From RGIG5612 sp045601405 (GTDB lineage Bacteria; Bacillota; Clostridia; Lachnospirales; Lachnospiraceae), in NCBI GenBank assembly GCA_045601405.1, contig JAZRZO010000079.1, positions 1 to 33,566 on the forward strand: DNA of 33,566 nt, given 5' to 3'. Below are positions 16,144 to 24,029 of this stretch, one piece after another. Positions within the stretch are counted from its first letter, which is position 1. Every line of letters starts with the position of its first letter. A program made the position numbers and the translations under genes. Below the pieces are notes generated by a model that had not been told where the DNA came from, did no database searches, and was given only the letters and a program-made list of their open reading frames with translations.

Positions 16144-16803
16144 ATGGGACAGAAAGTACATCCTCACGGATTAAGAGTAGGAGTTATCAAAGACTGGGAC
16201 TCTATGTGGTACGCTGAAGAAGACTTTGCCGACAACCTGGTCGAAGATTACAAGATAAGAGAATTCCTTAAAAAGAAGCTTTACAATGCAGGGATCTCAA
16301 GGATCGAGATCGAAAGAGCATCAAACAGAATGCTCAAGGTCAGGATCCATGCGGCTAAGCCCGGTGTGATCATCGGAAAAGGCGGCGGAGAGATAGAAAA
16401 GGTAAGAGCACAGGTTAAAAAGCTCATCGGCAAGGACGCTGTTCTTGATATCGTGGAAGTAAAGAGAGCAGACAAGGACGCTCAGCTTGTAGCGGAGAAC
16501 ATCGCGCAGCAGCTTGAGAACCGTGTGTCATTCAGAAGGGCAATGAAGAGTGCAATGAGCCGTTCCCTTAAGGCAGGGGCTCTGGGCATAAAGGCTTCAT
16601 GCTCAGGCCGCTTAGGCGGAGCAGATATGGCCCGTACAGAGTTTTACTCAGAAGGCACGATACCTCTTCAGACGCTGCGCGCAGACATTGATTACGGATT
16701 TGCAGAAGCGGACACCACCTATGGAAAAGTAGGTGTAAAGGTTTGGATCTACAAAGGTGAAGTGCTTCCGGTAAAGGACAATAAGGAAGGGAGCGAGAAA
16801 TAA
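16144..16803 (+). CDS. rpsC: 30S ribosomal protein S3
   Basis: This 219 aa protein opens MGQKVHPHGLRVGVIKDWDS. The KH domain carries the GxxG loop within IIGKGGGEIEK (about residues 77-87), and the C-terminal domain has GRLGGADMARTE. S3 forms the mRNA entry helicase with S4 and S5. Its TAA stop shares one base with the rplP ATG (TAATG). Confidence 0.97.
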   Translation: MGQKVHPHGLRVGVIKDWDSMWYAEEDFADNLVEDYKIREFLKKKLYNAGISRIEIERASNRMLKVRIHAAKPGVIIGKGGGEIEKVRAQVKKLIGKDAVLDIVEVKRADKDAQLVAENIAQQLENRVSFRRAMKSAMSRSLKAGALGIKASCSGRLGGADMARTEFYSEGTIPLQTLRADIDYGFAEADTTYGKVGVKVWIYKGEVLPVKDNKEGSEK

Positions 16804-17240
16804 TGTTAATGCCAAAAAGAACGAAACATCGTAAACAGTTCCGTGGTTCCATGAAAGGAAAAGCATTAAGAGGCAACAAGCTTTCCTACGGCGATTTCGG
16901 TATCGTTGCAATGGAGCCGGGCTGGATAACATCCAATCAGATAGAGGCTGCCCGTGTAGCTATGACAAGATACGTAAAGCGTGGCGGTCATGTATGGATC
17001 AAGATATTCCCTGACAAGCCTGTTACGGCAAAGCCTGCCGAGACACGTATGGGTTCAGGAAAGGGTGCTCTTGAGTACTGGGTAGCAGTCGTTAAGCCAG
17101 GACGCGTTATGTTCGAGATAGGCGGCGTGTCCGAAAGCCTTGCAAGAGAAGCGCTGCGTCTGGCAACACATAAATTGCCTGTTAAATGCAAGATAGCTTC
17201 AAAGGCAGACCTGGAAGGCGGTGAGTCAAGTGAAAACTAA
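16803..17240 (+). CDS. rplP: 50S ribosomal protein L16
   Basis: This 145 aa protein begins MLMPKRTKHRKQFRG, the usual L16 N-terminus, which supports ATG 16803 over ATG 16809. GGAAGGGAG in the end of rpsC is well placed. The PDKPVTAKPAETRMGSGKG loop near residues 75-93 approaches the A-site. It overlaps rpsC by one base and rpmC by 11 nt, so translation is tightly coupled. Confidence 0.97.
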   Translation: MLMPKRTKHRKQFRGSMKGKALRGNKLSYGDFGIVAMEPGWITSNQIEAARVAMTRYVKRGGHVWIKIFPDKPVTAKPAETRMGSGKGALEYWVAVVKPGRVMFEIGGVSESLAREALRLATHKLPVKCKIASKADLEGGESSEN

Positions 17241-17439
17241 TAAATACTTAGAGGATTTAAGAACTAAATCAGCGGCAGAGCTTAATGACGAGCTTACGGC
17301 CGCAAAGAGAGAGCTTTTCAACTTAAGATTCCAGAACGCAACTAACCAGCTGGAAAACACCGGCAGAATCAAAGAAGTAAGAAGGAATATCGCCCGGATA
17401 AAAACAGTTATGACACAGAAATCCGGCGCTGCCGAGTAA
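17230..17439 (+). CDS. rpmC: 50S ribosomal protein L29 (GTG start)
   Basis: This 69 aa helical protein reads MKTNKYLEDLRTKSAAELN and contains the family core LFNLRFQNATNQLENT. I chose the GTG at 17230 over the in-frame GTG at 17221, because GGAAGGCGG (17213-17221) then has about 8 nt spacing and the product starts like other L29 proteins. It overlaps the end of rplP. L29 sits beside L23 at the tunnel exit. Confidence 0.93.
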   Translation: MKTNKYLEDLRTKSAAELNDELTAAKRELFNLRFQNATNQLENTGRIKEVRRNIARIKTVMTQKSGAAE

Positions 17440-17458
17440 AGAAGGAGGGTAGCAGATC

Positions 17459-17713
17459 GTGGAAAGAAATTTAAGAAAGACCCGTACAGGGAAGGTTTTA
17501 AGTAATAAGATGGACAAGACCATCGTTGTAGCGGTAGTGGATAACGTAAAGCACCCCCTCTACAAGAAGATCATAAAAAGAACCTATAAGCTGAAGGCTC
17601 ACGATGAGAACAACGAGTGCAGCATCGGCGATACAGTAAAAGTTATGGAGACAAGGCCACTTTCAAAGGACAAGAGATGGCGCCTTGTCGAGATAACCGA
17701 GAAGGCTAAATAG
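17459..17713 (+). CDS. rpsQ: 30S ribosomal protein S17 (GTG start)
   Basis: This 84 aa OB-fold protein starts MERNLRKTRTGKVLSNKMDK, and its C-terminal half carries the conserved ETRPLSKDKRWRLVEI block. The start is a GTG preceded by GGAGGG. S17 is an early 16S binder in the 30S body. Gaps of 19 nt after rpmC and 17 nt before rplN. Confidence 0.96.
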   Translation: MERNLRKTRTGKVLSNKMDKTIVVAVVDNVKHPLYKKIIKRTYKLKAHDENNECSIGDTVKVMETRPLSKDKRWRLVEITEKAK

Positions 17714-17730
17714 TAGGAAGGAGAATTGTT

Positions 17731-18099
17731 ATGATACAACAGGAAAGCAGACTTAAGGTTGCTGATAATACCGGCGCCAAAGAGATCCTTTGCATAAGAG
17801 TTCTCGGAGGTTCTACAAGAAAATATGCCGGCATCGGTGACATAATAGTAGCCACTGTGAAGGACGCAAATCCCGGCGGTGTAGTGAAAAAAGGCGATGT
17901 TGTCCGTGCGGTAGTGGTACGCACAAAGAAGGGCGCGCGCAGGAAAGACGGCTCTTATATCAGATTCGAAGAGAATGCAGCCGTTATAATCAGAGAAGAC
18001 AAGACGCCGACAGGTACACGTATCTTCGGACCGGTTGCCAGAGAGCTCAGAGATAAGCATTTCATGAAGATCGTGTCTCTTGCTCCGGAAGTATTGTAG
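17731..18099 (+). CDS. rplN: 50S ribosomal protein L14
   Basis: This 122 aa protein opens MIQQESRLKVADNTGAKEIL and has RFEENAAVIIREDKTPTGTR, then IFGPVARELR: all invariant L14 blocks. L14 contacts 16S rRNA helix 14 in a subunit bridge. GGAAGGAG precedes the ATG. Length is exactly that of the family. Confidence 0.97.
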   Translation: MIQQESRLKVADNTGAKEILCIRVLGGSTRKYAGIGDIIVATVKDANPGGVVKKGDVVRAVVVRTKKGARRKDGSYIRFEENAAVIIREDKTPTGTRIFGPVARELRDKHFMKIVSLAPEVL

Positions 18100-18109
18100 G
18101 AGGTAAGTA

Positions 18110-18421
18110 ATGGCTACATTAAAGATCAAAAAGGGCGACACCGTAAGGGTGATCACCGGAAGAGAAAAAGATAAAGAAGGCAAGGTACTTGCTGTAGATG
18201 CGGCTAAGGGAACGGTTGTGGTCGAAGGCGTCAACATGGTAAAGAAACATCTTAAGCCAAACCGTACAAACCAGGAAGGCGGCATCATCTCTCAGGAAGG
18301 ACCTATCAACATTTCCAACGTAATGTACGTTCACAAGGGCAAAACAACAAGGATAGGTTTCAGTGTTGTTGACGGTAAGAAGGTGCGTTACGCAAAATCA
18401 GCCAACGAGGCTATTGATTAA
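18110..18421 (+). CDS. rplX: 50S ribosomal protein L24
   Basis: This 103 aa protein carries the N-terminal KOW motif (KKGDTVRVITGREKDKEGKV, about residues 7-26) and GGIISQEGPINISNVM. L24 is one of the two 23S assembly initiators. AGGAGG lies before the ATG, 10 nt after the rplN stop. Confidence 0.97.
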   Translation: MATLKIKKGDTVRVITGREKDKEGKVLAVDAAKGTVVVEGVNMVKKHLKPNRTNQEGGIISQEGPINISNVMYVHKGKTTRIGFSVVDGKKVRYAKSANEAID

Positions 18422-18443
18422 TTAAAGGAAGGAGGTCCGGACG

Positions 18444-18986
18444 TTGAGCAGACTTAGAGAAATTTATGATTCAGAGATCGCTCCTGCGATGATGAAGAAA
18501 TTTGAATACAAAAATGTTATGCAGGTGCCCAAGATAGAAAAGGTTGTCATCAACATGGGCGTAGGCGAGGCCAAGGACAACGCAAAGGCATTAGAGGCGG
18601 CGCTTACAGACATGGAGACTATATCAGGTCAGAAAGCTGTTACCACAAAGGCTAAAAAATCTGTCGCTAACTTCAAGGTAAGGGAAGGCATGCAGATAGG
18701 CTGCAAGACCACCTTGAGAGGCGAGAAGATGTACAACTTCCTTGACAGGCTTATCAATCTGGCTTTGCCGCGTGTACGTGACTTCAGGGGAGTCAATCCG
18801 AACGCGTTCGATGGCAGAGGCAACTATGCGGTAGGAATAAGAGAACAGCTTATCTTCCCGGAGATCGAGTATGACAAGATCGACAAGGTCAGAGGCATGG
18901 ACGTTATCATCGTTACCACAGCCAACACTGATGAGGAAGCAAGAGAGTTACTCGCATTATTCAACATGCCGTTTGCAAAGCAGTAA
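18444..18986 (+). CDS. rplE: 50S ribosomal protein L5 (TTG start)
   Basis: This 180 aa protein reads MSRLREIYDSEIAPAMMKKF and has VVINMGVGEAKDN plus the GVNPNAFDGRGNYAVGIREQ block. The start is TTG at 18444, supported by GGAAGGAGG just upstream and by alignment with the usual N-terminus; no in-frame ATG lies nearby. L5 binds 5S rRNA with L18. The rare start may hold its rate down despite the strong site. Confidence 0.96.
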   Translation: MSRLREIYDSEIAPAMMKKFEYKNVMQVPKIEKVVINMGVGEAKDNAKALEAALTDMETISGQKAVTTKAKKSVANFKVREGMQIGCKTTLRGEKMYNFLDRLINLALPRVRDFRGVNPNAFDGRGNYAVGIREQLIFPEIEYDKIDKVRGMDVIIVTTANTDEEARELLALFNMPFAKQ

Positions 18987-18998
18987 AGGAGGTTAGGA

Positions 18999-19184
18999 AT
19001 GGCTAAAACAGCTATGAAGATAAAGCAGCAGAGGAAGGCCCGGTTTTCAACACAGGAATATAACAGATGCAGGATATGCGGTCGTCCTCACGGCTACTTA
19101 AGAAAATACGGTATCTGCAGGATATGCTTCCGTGAGCTTGCTTACAAAGGCCAGATACCGGGTGTAAGAAAAGCATCGTGGTAA
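18999..19184 (+). CDS. rpsZ: 30S ribosomal protein S14, zinc-binding type
   Basis: This 61 aa short S14 has four Cys at residues 24, 27, 40 and 43 (CRIC...CRIC), the zinc-containing C+ form; many Firmicutes also carry a longer zinc-free paralogue used in zinc starvation. The end reads RELAYKGQIPGVRKASW as usual. AAGGAGG precedes the ATG 12 nt after rplE. Confidence 0.97.
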   Translation: MAKTAMKIKQQRKARFSTQEYNRCRICGRPHGYLRKYGICRICFRELAYKGQIPGVRKASW

Positions 19185-19213
19185 GAGTGGATTTTTAGAA
19201 GGAGGAAATAATA

Positions 19214-19615
19214 ATGACTATGAGTGATCCTATTGCGGATATGCTTACAAGAATCCGTAACGCGAATACAGCAAAACATGACTCTGTTGATGTTCCGTCG
19301 TCTAAAATGAAGCTTGCTATCGCAAAGATATTGTTAGACGAGGGCTATATTTCGAAATATGACATAGTAAAGGACGGGAACTTCGACGTTATCCGTATTA
19401 CCCTTAAATACGGCAAGGATAAAAACGAAAAGATCATCTCCGGCCTTAAGAGGATATCCAAACCGGGACTCAGGGTTTATGCGGGCAAAGACGAGCTTCC
19501 GAGAGTTCTCGGAGGACTTGGAGTAGCCATCATATCAACAAACAACGGAGTTATCACAGACAAAGAAGCACGTAAACGTAATGTTGGTGGAGAAGTATTA
19601 GCATTTGTATGGTAG
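19214..19615 (+). CDS. rpsH: 30S ribosomal protein S8
   Basis: This 133 aa protein carries SDPIADMLTRIRNANTAKHD and the C-terminal LGGLGVAIISTNNGVITDKE. S8 binds 16S helix 21 and in E. coli represses the spc operon through an mRNA mimic. GGAGG precedes ATG 19214; an ATG two codons on is possible. Its stop is followed by an unusually long structured gap before rplF. Confidence 0.97.
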   Translation: MTMSDPIADMLTRIRNANTAKHDSVDVPSSKMKLAIAKILLDEGYISKYDIVKDGNFDVIRITLKYGKDKNEKIISGLKRISKPGLRVYAGKDELPRVLGGLGVAIISTNNGVITDKEARKRNVGGEVLAFVW

Positions 19616-19795
19616 CACTCCGAGGAGAATGGCAATGCTGAAGGTTGCTTGCAAGCTGAGGCATTGACATTTTGCGAGGACAATCCATGGAACACGAAGA
19701 AGCACAGCCTCGGGAGTGCGGAATGGATTGAGGATGCGAGAACGAAGTGAAGCATCCGTAGTGCAAAAAAGAGTAAAAGCGAGCGTGTGCTTTTA
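19615..19795 (+). promoter_or_regulatory. Structured rpsH-rplF intergenic element with crossed pairing
   Basis: The spacer holds several inverted repeats. GCACTCCGAGG 19615-19625 pairs with CCTCGGGAGTGC 19708-19719 (one bulged G), and CAATGC 19633-19638 with GCATTG 19661-19666. CAATCCAT 19681-19688 pairs with ATGGATTG 19723-19730, GGATGC 19732-19737 with GCATCC 19752-19757, and TAAAAGC 19774-19780 with GCTTTTA 19789-19795. The first and third pairs cross, as in a pseudoknot. No ORF or T-run terminator is visible. It may be a cis-regulatory RNA, a processing site or an inserted small palindromic element. Confidence 0.55.
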
Positions 19796-19881
19796 GTAAA
19801 TAAACAAATCAGCCGCTGCCAATGCTTGTGAAAACCACCACAAAGCAGATGCGGTAAAAACAAAGAAAAGGAGGAAACGGC

Positions 19882-20433
19882 ATGTCACGAGTTGGAAAGA
19901 TGCCTATCGCTATACCGGCAGGCGTAACTGTTGATATAGCAGAAAATAATTTAGTGACTGTAAAAGGTCCCAAGGGAGAACTATCAAGGGTGCTCCCGGC
20001 GGAAATGACGATTAAAGAAGAAGGCGGGGAAGTGATAGTTGAAAGACCTGATGATCTTAAAAGGAACAAAGCACTTCACGGCCTTACAAGAGCGCTTATC
20101 AATAACATGGTGATAGGAGTAAGCGCCGGTTTTGAGAAGATACTTGAGATCAACGGTGTAGGCTACAGAGCCGCTAAGCAGGGGAATGTACTCAACCTTT
20201 CTCTCGGCTTTTCCCATCCTGTTGAATATCCGGAGCCGGAAGGAATAGAAATAGAGGTTCCGGACCAGAACAAGATAATCATCAGAGGAATAAGCAAGGA
20301 AAAGGTAGGACAGACTGCGGCGGAGATCAGAGGCTACAGACCGCCTGAACCATACAAGGGCAAGGGTATCAAGTATTCAGACGAATACATAAGACGTAAA
20401 GTAGGCAAGACAGGTAAAGCAGCCGGAGCGTAA
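19882..20433 (+). CDS. rplF: 50S ribosomal protein L6
   Basis: This 183 aa protein opens MSRVGKMPIAIPAGVTVDIA and ends with the RPPEPYKGKGIKYSDEYIRR block, where resistance to gentamicin-class drugs maps in E. coli. It has two repeated alpha/beta halves. AAAGGAGG precedes the ATG. It is separated from rpsH by 266 nt, far more than any other gap inside this operon. Confidence 0.97.
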   Translation: MSRVGKMPIAIPAGVTVDIAENNLVTVKGPKGELSRVLPAEMTIKEEGGEVIVERPDDLKRNKALHGLTRALINNMVIGVSAGFEKILEINGVGYRAAKQGNVLNLSLGFSHPVEYPEPEGIEIEVPDQNKIIIRGISKEKVGQTAAEIRGYRPPEPYKGKGIKYSDEYIRRKVGKTGKAAGA

Positions 20434-20450
20434 TAAAGGAGTGAGATAAG

Positions 20451-20819
20451 ATGATAAATAAAAGATCAAGAACTCAGATTCGTGAGAAAAAACACATGAA
20501 GATCCGCAACCGCTTCAAAGGTACTGCCGAAAGACCACGTCTTGCAGTATATAGAAGCAACATGCATATGTATGCGCAGGTGATAGATGATAATGCTCAC
20601 AAGACCATCGTAAGCGCGTCAACAGTCCAGAAGGATGTAAGGTCACAGATTGAGAAGACCAATGATGTTGCGGCAGCGGCGTACCTTGGAAAGGTGATCG
20701 CGGAAAGAGCAAAGGAACAGGGGATAACCGAGGTTGTCTTTGACAGAGGCGGTTATATCTACCATGGCAAGGTTAAGGCATTGGCTGACGCAGCCAGGGA
20801 AGCCGGACTGGAATTTTAA
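20451..20819 (+). CDS. rplR: 50S ribosomal protein L18
   Basis: This 122 aa protein has RIRNRFKGTAERPRL-like sequence (residues about 18-30) and the C-terminal VVFDRGGYIYHGKVKALADA block. L18 delivers 5S rRNA to the large subunit with L5. GGAGTGAG lies before the ATG, 17 nt after rplF. Confidence 0.97.
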   Translation: MINKRSRTQIREKKHMKIRNRFKGTAERPRLAVYRSNMHMYAQVIDDNAHKTIVSASTVQKDVRSQIEKTNDVAAAAYLGKVIAERAKEQGITEVVFDRGGYIYHGKVKALADAAREAGLEF

Positions 20820-20834
20820 AGGAGGATACGTTAG

Positions 20835-21353
20835 ATGAGAAACAGAGATGATATGCGTAATAATGGTGAAGCTCCTGAATATGAGGAAAAGGTTGTAACC
20901 ATCAAGCGCGTAACAAAAGTTGTTAAAGGCGGACGTAACTTCAAATTCACGGCGCTGGTAGTTGTCGGAAACGGAAAAGGACGTGTAGGTGTCGGCCTTG
21001 GAAAAGCAATAGAGATCCCGGAGGCTATCAGAAAGGGCAAAGAGGATGCCATGAAGAGTCTTGTGGATGTGCCGGTTGACGAAACAGCAAGTATTCCGCA
21101 TGACATCATCGGCAACTACGGCGGAGCATCAGTTCTTCTTAAGAAGGCTCCTGAAGGTACCGGCGTTATCGCGGGAGGTCCAGCGCGTAACGTGCTTGAG
21201 CTTGCAGGGGTAAAGAACATCCGTGCAAAATCACTGGGGTCGAATAATAAGCAGAATGTTGTGCTTGCGATCATGGAAGGGCTTAAGCAGCTTAAGACTC
21301 CCGAAGAGGTTGCCCGTCTTCGCGGCAAAACAATAGAAGAAGTTACGGCGTAA
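20835..21353 (+). CDS. rpsE: 30S ribosomal protein S5
   Basis: This 172 aa protein carries the dsRNA-binding-like N-terminal domain with VVKGGRNFKFTALVVVGNGK (the loop where spectinomycin resistance maps) and GRVGVGLGKAIEIPEAIRKG. S5 controls decoding accuracy and the mRNA entry site with S3 and S4. AAAGGAGG precedes the ATG 15 nt after rplR. Confidence 0.97.
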   Translation: MRNRDDMRNNGEAPEYEEKVVTIKRVTKVVKGGRNFKFTALVVVGNGKGRVGVGLGKAIEIPEAIRKGKEDAMKSLVDVPVDETASIPHDIIGNYGGASVLLKKAPEGTGVIAGGPARNVLELAGVKNIRAKSLGSNNKQNVVLAIMEGLKQLKTPEEVARLRGKTIEEVTA

Positions 21354-21372
21354 CAGGTAGGAGGATAGAAAG

Positions 21373-21558
21373 ATGGCAGATAAAAAAGTTAAAGTAACAT
21401 TAGTAAAATCTCCTATCGGCGCTATTCCGAAGCACAAGGCTACTGTTAAGGCGTTAGGCTTAAAGAAGATGCACCAGACGGTGGAGCTTCCGGATAACGA
21501 GGCCGTAAGGGGAATGATCTGGCACGTTAAGCATTTAGTAAAGGTTGAAGAGGCATAA
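21373..21558 (+). CDS. rpmD: 50S ribosomal protein L30
   Basis: This 61 aa protein reads KVKVTLVKSPIGAIPKHKAT and has LGLKKMHQTVELPDNEAVRG, the short bacterial L30 form. GTAGGAGG precedes the ATG. Nineteen nt after rpsE and 13 nt before rplO. Confidence 0.96.
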   Translation: MADKKVKVTLVKSPIGAIPKHKATVKALGLKKMHQTVELPDNEAVRGMIWHVKHLVKVEEA

Positions 21559-21571
21559 AGGAGGTCACAAA

Positions 21572-22015
21572 GTGGATTTATCAAATTTACATCCTGCCAA
21601 AGGGTCCAAACACAGCAACAATTTCCGTAGAGGACGTGGCCATGCTTCCGGAAACGGAAAGACTGCCGGAAAGGGTCATAAAGGACAAAAGGCCCGTTCA
21701 GGAAGGCCGAGGATCGGTTTTGAAGGCGGTCAGATGCCTTTATACAGAAGGATCCCGAAGAGAGGATTTGCCAACAGAAATACAAAAGATATCGTAGCTG
21801 TAAATGTAAGCGCGCTTGACAGATTCGAGGATGGCGCAGAGGTCACCATTGAAACACTGATGGACATCGGTATCATCAAAAACCCCAGGGACGGAGTTAA
21901 AATCCTTGGCAACGGTAACATCAGCAAAAAGCTTACAGTTAAGGTAACCGCTTTCAGCGAGAGCGCAAAAGCCAAGATCGAAGCTGCAGGCGGCACATGC
22001 GAGGTAGATGAATAA
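21572..22015 (+). CDS. rplO: 50S ribosomal protein L15 (GTG start)
   Basis: This 147 aa protein starts MDLSNLHPAKGSKHSNN from a GTG at 21572 behind AAAGGAGG. The in-frame ATG at 21545 lies inside rpmD and would include the ribosome site. Conserved blocks are RGRGHASGNGKTAGKGHKGQ and GFEGGQMPLYRRIPKRGF. Its TAA shares a base with the secY ATG. Confidence 0.95.
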   Translation: MDLSNLHPAKGSKHSNNFRRGRGHASGNGKTAGKGHKGQKARSGRPRIGFEGGQMPLYRRIPKRGFANRNTKDIVAVNVSALDRFEDGAEVTIETLMDIGIIKNPRDGVKILGNGNISKKLTVKVTAFSESAKAKIEAAGGTCEVDE

Positions 22016-23337
22016 TGTTCAAAACGGTAGTACAGGCATTTAAAGTAAAGGAGATCCGCAAAAGGATAATCTATACACTGATAATGCTGGTTATTGTCAG
22101 GATAGGCTGCCAGCTGCCGCTTCCGGGAACAGATGCTTCTATGATAAAAGAGGTGCTTGGAGGACTTTCAACGGGCGCGTTCGGATTTTTCGACGCTCTG
22201 ACAGGTTCGTCCTTCAGCTCTTTCTCAGTATTTGCTCTTAATATTACTGTTTACATCACGGCATCCATCATCATCCAGCTCCTTACCATCGCAATCCCCA
22301 AGCTTGAGGAAATGCAGAAGGAAGGAGAGGATGGAAGACAAAAAATAGCAAAGATAACACGTTACCTTACGGTAGGTCTTGCGGCTCTTGAAAGTACGGC
22401 CATGGTTATCGGCTTCGGAAATCAGGGTATATTCGGTTCGCTGTCAGGCGGAATGTACACATGGACTCTGATCTGCGACGCTCTTATACTTACAGCCGGC
22501 GCAACTCTCATCATGTGGATGGGTGAGCAGATCACCGAAAAGGGCGTGGGAAACGGTATATCGATCATTCTTCTTGTGAATATCGTATCCACAATGCCAA
22601 ACGATTTTTCAAACCTCTACCAGCAGTTTGTCAAAGGCGCAAGCAGCATAGGTATGGCTGTTCTTGCGGCACTGATAATCATTGCTGTAGTTGTTTTTGT
22701 AGTGGTATTTATAGTTTACCTGAACGACGGAGAAAGAAGGATAGCAGTACAGTACTCCGCAAAGGTAGTAGGAAGAAAGAGCTATGGCGGACAGGCGTCG
22801 CATATTCCTCTTAAGGTAAATACGGCGGGCGTTATCCCCATAATCTTTGCGGCTTCACTCTTCCAGTTCCCGGTGATAATCGCGAACTTCGCGACAAACT
22901 ACAATCCGGGCACATGGACAAGGTTCTTTACAACGAGCTACTGGTGCAATCCGCAGTATCCGATATATTCGCTCGGACTTCTGCTTTATATGGGATTGAT
23001 CATATTCTTCGCATACTTCTACACGCAGATAACCTTCAACCCCACAGAGGTCTCGAATAATATCAAAAAACAGGGCGGCTTTGTCCCGGGCATCAGGCCG
23101 GGAAAGGCTACAGAGGAATACTTCAAGTCGGTGCTTAAGTACCTGATATTCATAGGAGCAGTAGGTCTTATCATCATCGCCGTAATACCTATGGTAGTAT
23201 CGGGAGTATTTAACGCATCGCTCTCATTTGCGGGAACATCAATGATAATCGTTGTAAGCGTTATCCTTGAAACCGCGAAGAAGCTCGAGTCAATGCTGCT
23301 TGTAAGGAATTATCAGGGATTTCTGGCAAAGTCCTGA
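22015..23337 (+). CDS. secY: Preprotein translocase subunit SecY
   Basis: This 440 aa membrane protein has ten hydrophobic segments and is the core of the SecYEG channel. It opens MFKTVVQAFKVKEIRKRI and has the plug-region GSSFSSFSVFALNITVYITA and the cytosolic loops contacting SecA and ribosomes (GERRIAVQYSAKVVGRKSYG; SNNIKKQGGFVPGIRPG). It overlaps rplO by one base (TAATG), with GAGG upstream. The 44-nt gap to adk includes GAGCGAAGCGC, reminiscent of small palindromic repeats. Confidence 0.97.
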   Translation: MFKTVVQAFKVKEIRKRIIYTLIMLVIVRIGCQLPLPGTDASMIKEVLGGLSTGAFGFFDALTGSSFSSFSVFALNITVYITASIIIQLLTIAIPKLEEMQKEGEDGRQKIAKITRYLTVGLAALESTAMVIGFGNQGIFGSLSGGMYTWTLICDALILTAGATLIMWMGEQITEKGVGNGISIILLVNIVSTMPNDFSNLYQQFVKGASSIGMAVLAALIIIAVVVFVVVFIVYLNDGERRIAVQYSAKVVGRKSYGGQASHIPLKVNTAGVIPIIFAASLFQFPVIIANFATNYNPGTWTRFFTTSYWCNPQYPIYSLGLLLYMGLIIFFAYFYTQITFNPTEVSNNIKKQGGFVPGIRPGKATEEYFKSVLKYLIFIGAVGLIIIAVIPMVVSGVFNASLSFAGTSMIIVVSVILETAKKLESMLLVRNYQGFLAKS

Positions 23338-23381
23338 GGGAGCGAAGCGCAGCAGTTCGAGGCTTTTAGATAGGAGACTAA

Positions 23382-24026
23382 ATGAAAATTGTTATGTTAG
23401 GTGCGCCCGGCGCAGGCAAGGGCACACAGGCAAAAATGATAGCGAAGGAGTATGGAGTTCCGCATATTTCAACGGGCGACATCTTCAGAGCAAACATAAA
23501 AGAAGGTACGGAGCTTGGGCATAAGGCAAAGTCCTATATGGACGCAGGCGCTCTTGTGCCGGACGAACTTGTTATCGACCTGGTAGTAGACAGGCTTTCA
23601 TGGGATGACGCAAAAGGCGGTTATGTCCTTGACGGATTCCCGCGTACCATCCCGCAGGCGCAGGCATTGACCAAAGCCTTAAAGGATAAGGGAGAAAGCC
23701 TTGACTATGCCATCGATATAGATGTTCCGGATGAGAACATCATTGAAAGGATGGGCGGTAGAAGAGCATGTATTGCATGCGGAGCTACTTACCATATAGT
23801 AAACATCCCTCCGAAGAATGAGGGGATCTGCGATGAATGCGGAAAAGAGCTCATTCTTCGTGATGACGATAAACCCGAAACAGTTAAGGAAAGGCTGAAT
23901 GTTTATCACGAGCAGACGCAGCCGCTCATTGACTATTACAAGGGGGAAGGTATCTTAAGGGATGTGGACGGCACCATGGATATGAGTGATGTATTCGATG
24001 GTATCGTCAAAATACTGGGAGCATAG
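23382..24026 (+). CDS. adk: Adenylate kinase, zinc-binding long-lid type
   Basis: This 214 aa enzyme interconverts ATP + AMP and 2 ADP. The P-loop GAPGAGKGTQ is at residues 7-16, HISTGDIFR binds AMP, and DGFPRT follows at 84-89. The LID has Cys130, 133, 150 and 153, a structural zinc site common in Gram-positive Adk. ATAGGAG lies before the ATG. Position after secY and before map is the standard Firmicute order. Confidence 0.97.
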   Translation: MKIVMLGAPGAGKGTQAKMIAKEYGVPHISTGDIFRANIKEGTELGHKAKSYMDAGALVPDELVIDLVVDRLSWDDAKGGYVLDGFPRTIPQAQALTKALKDKGESLDYAIDIDVPDENIIERMGGRRACIACGATYHIVNIPPKNEGICDECGKELILRDDDKPETVKERLNVYHEQTQPLIDYYKGEGILRDVDGTMDMSDVFDGIVKILGA

Positions 24027-24029
24027 GAT

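Noticed and set aside
17599..18288. 229-codon open frame on the minus strand opposite rplN and rplX
   Set aside because: It runs antisense to two certain ribosomal genes, has a low-complexity Ser/Thr/Phe composition and no ribosome site.
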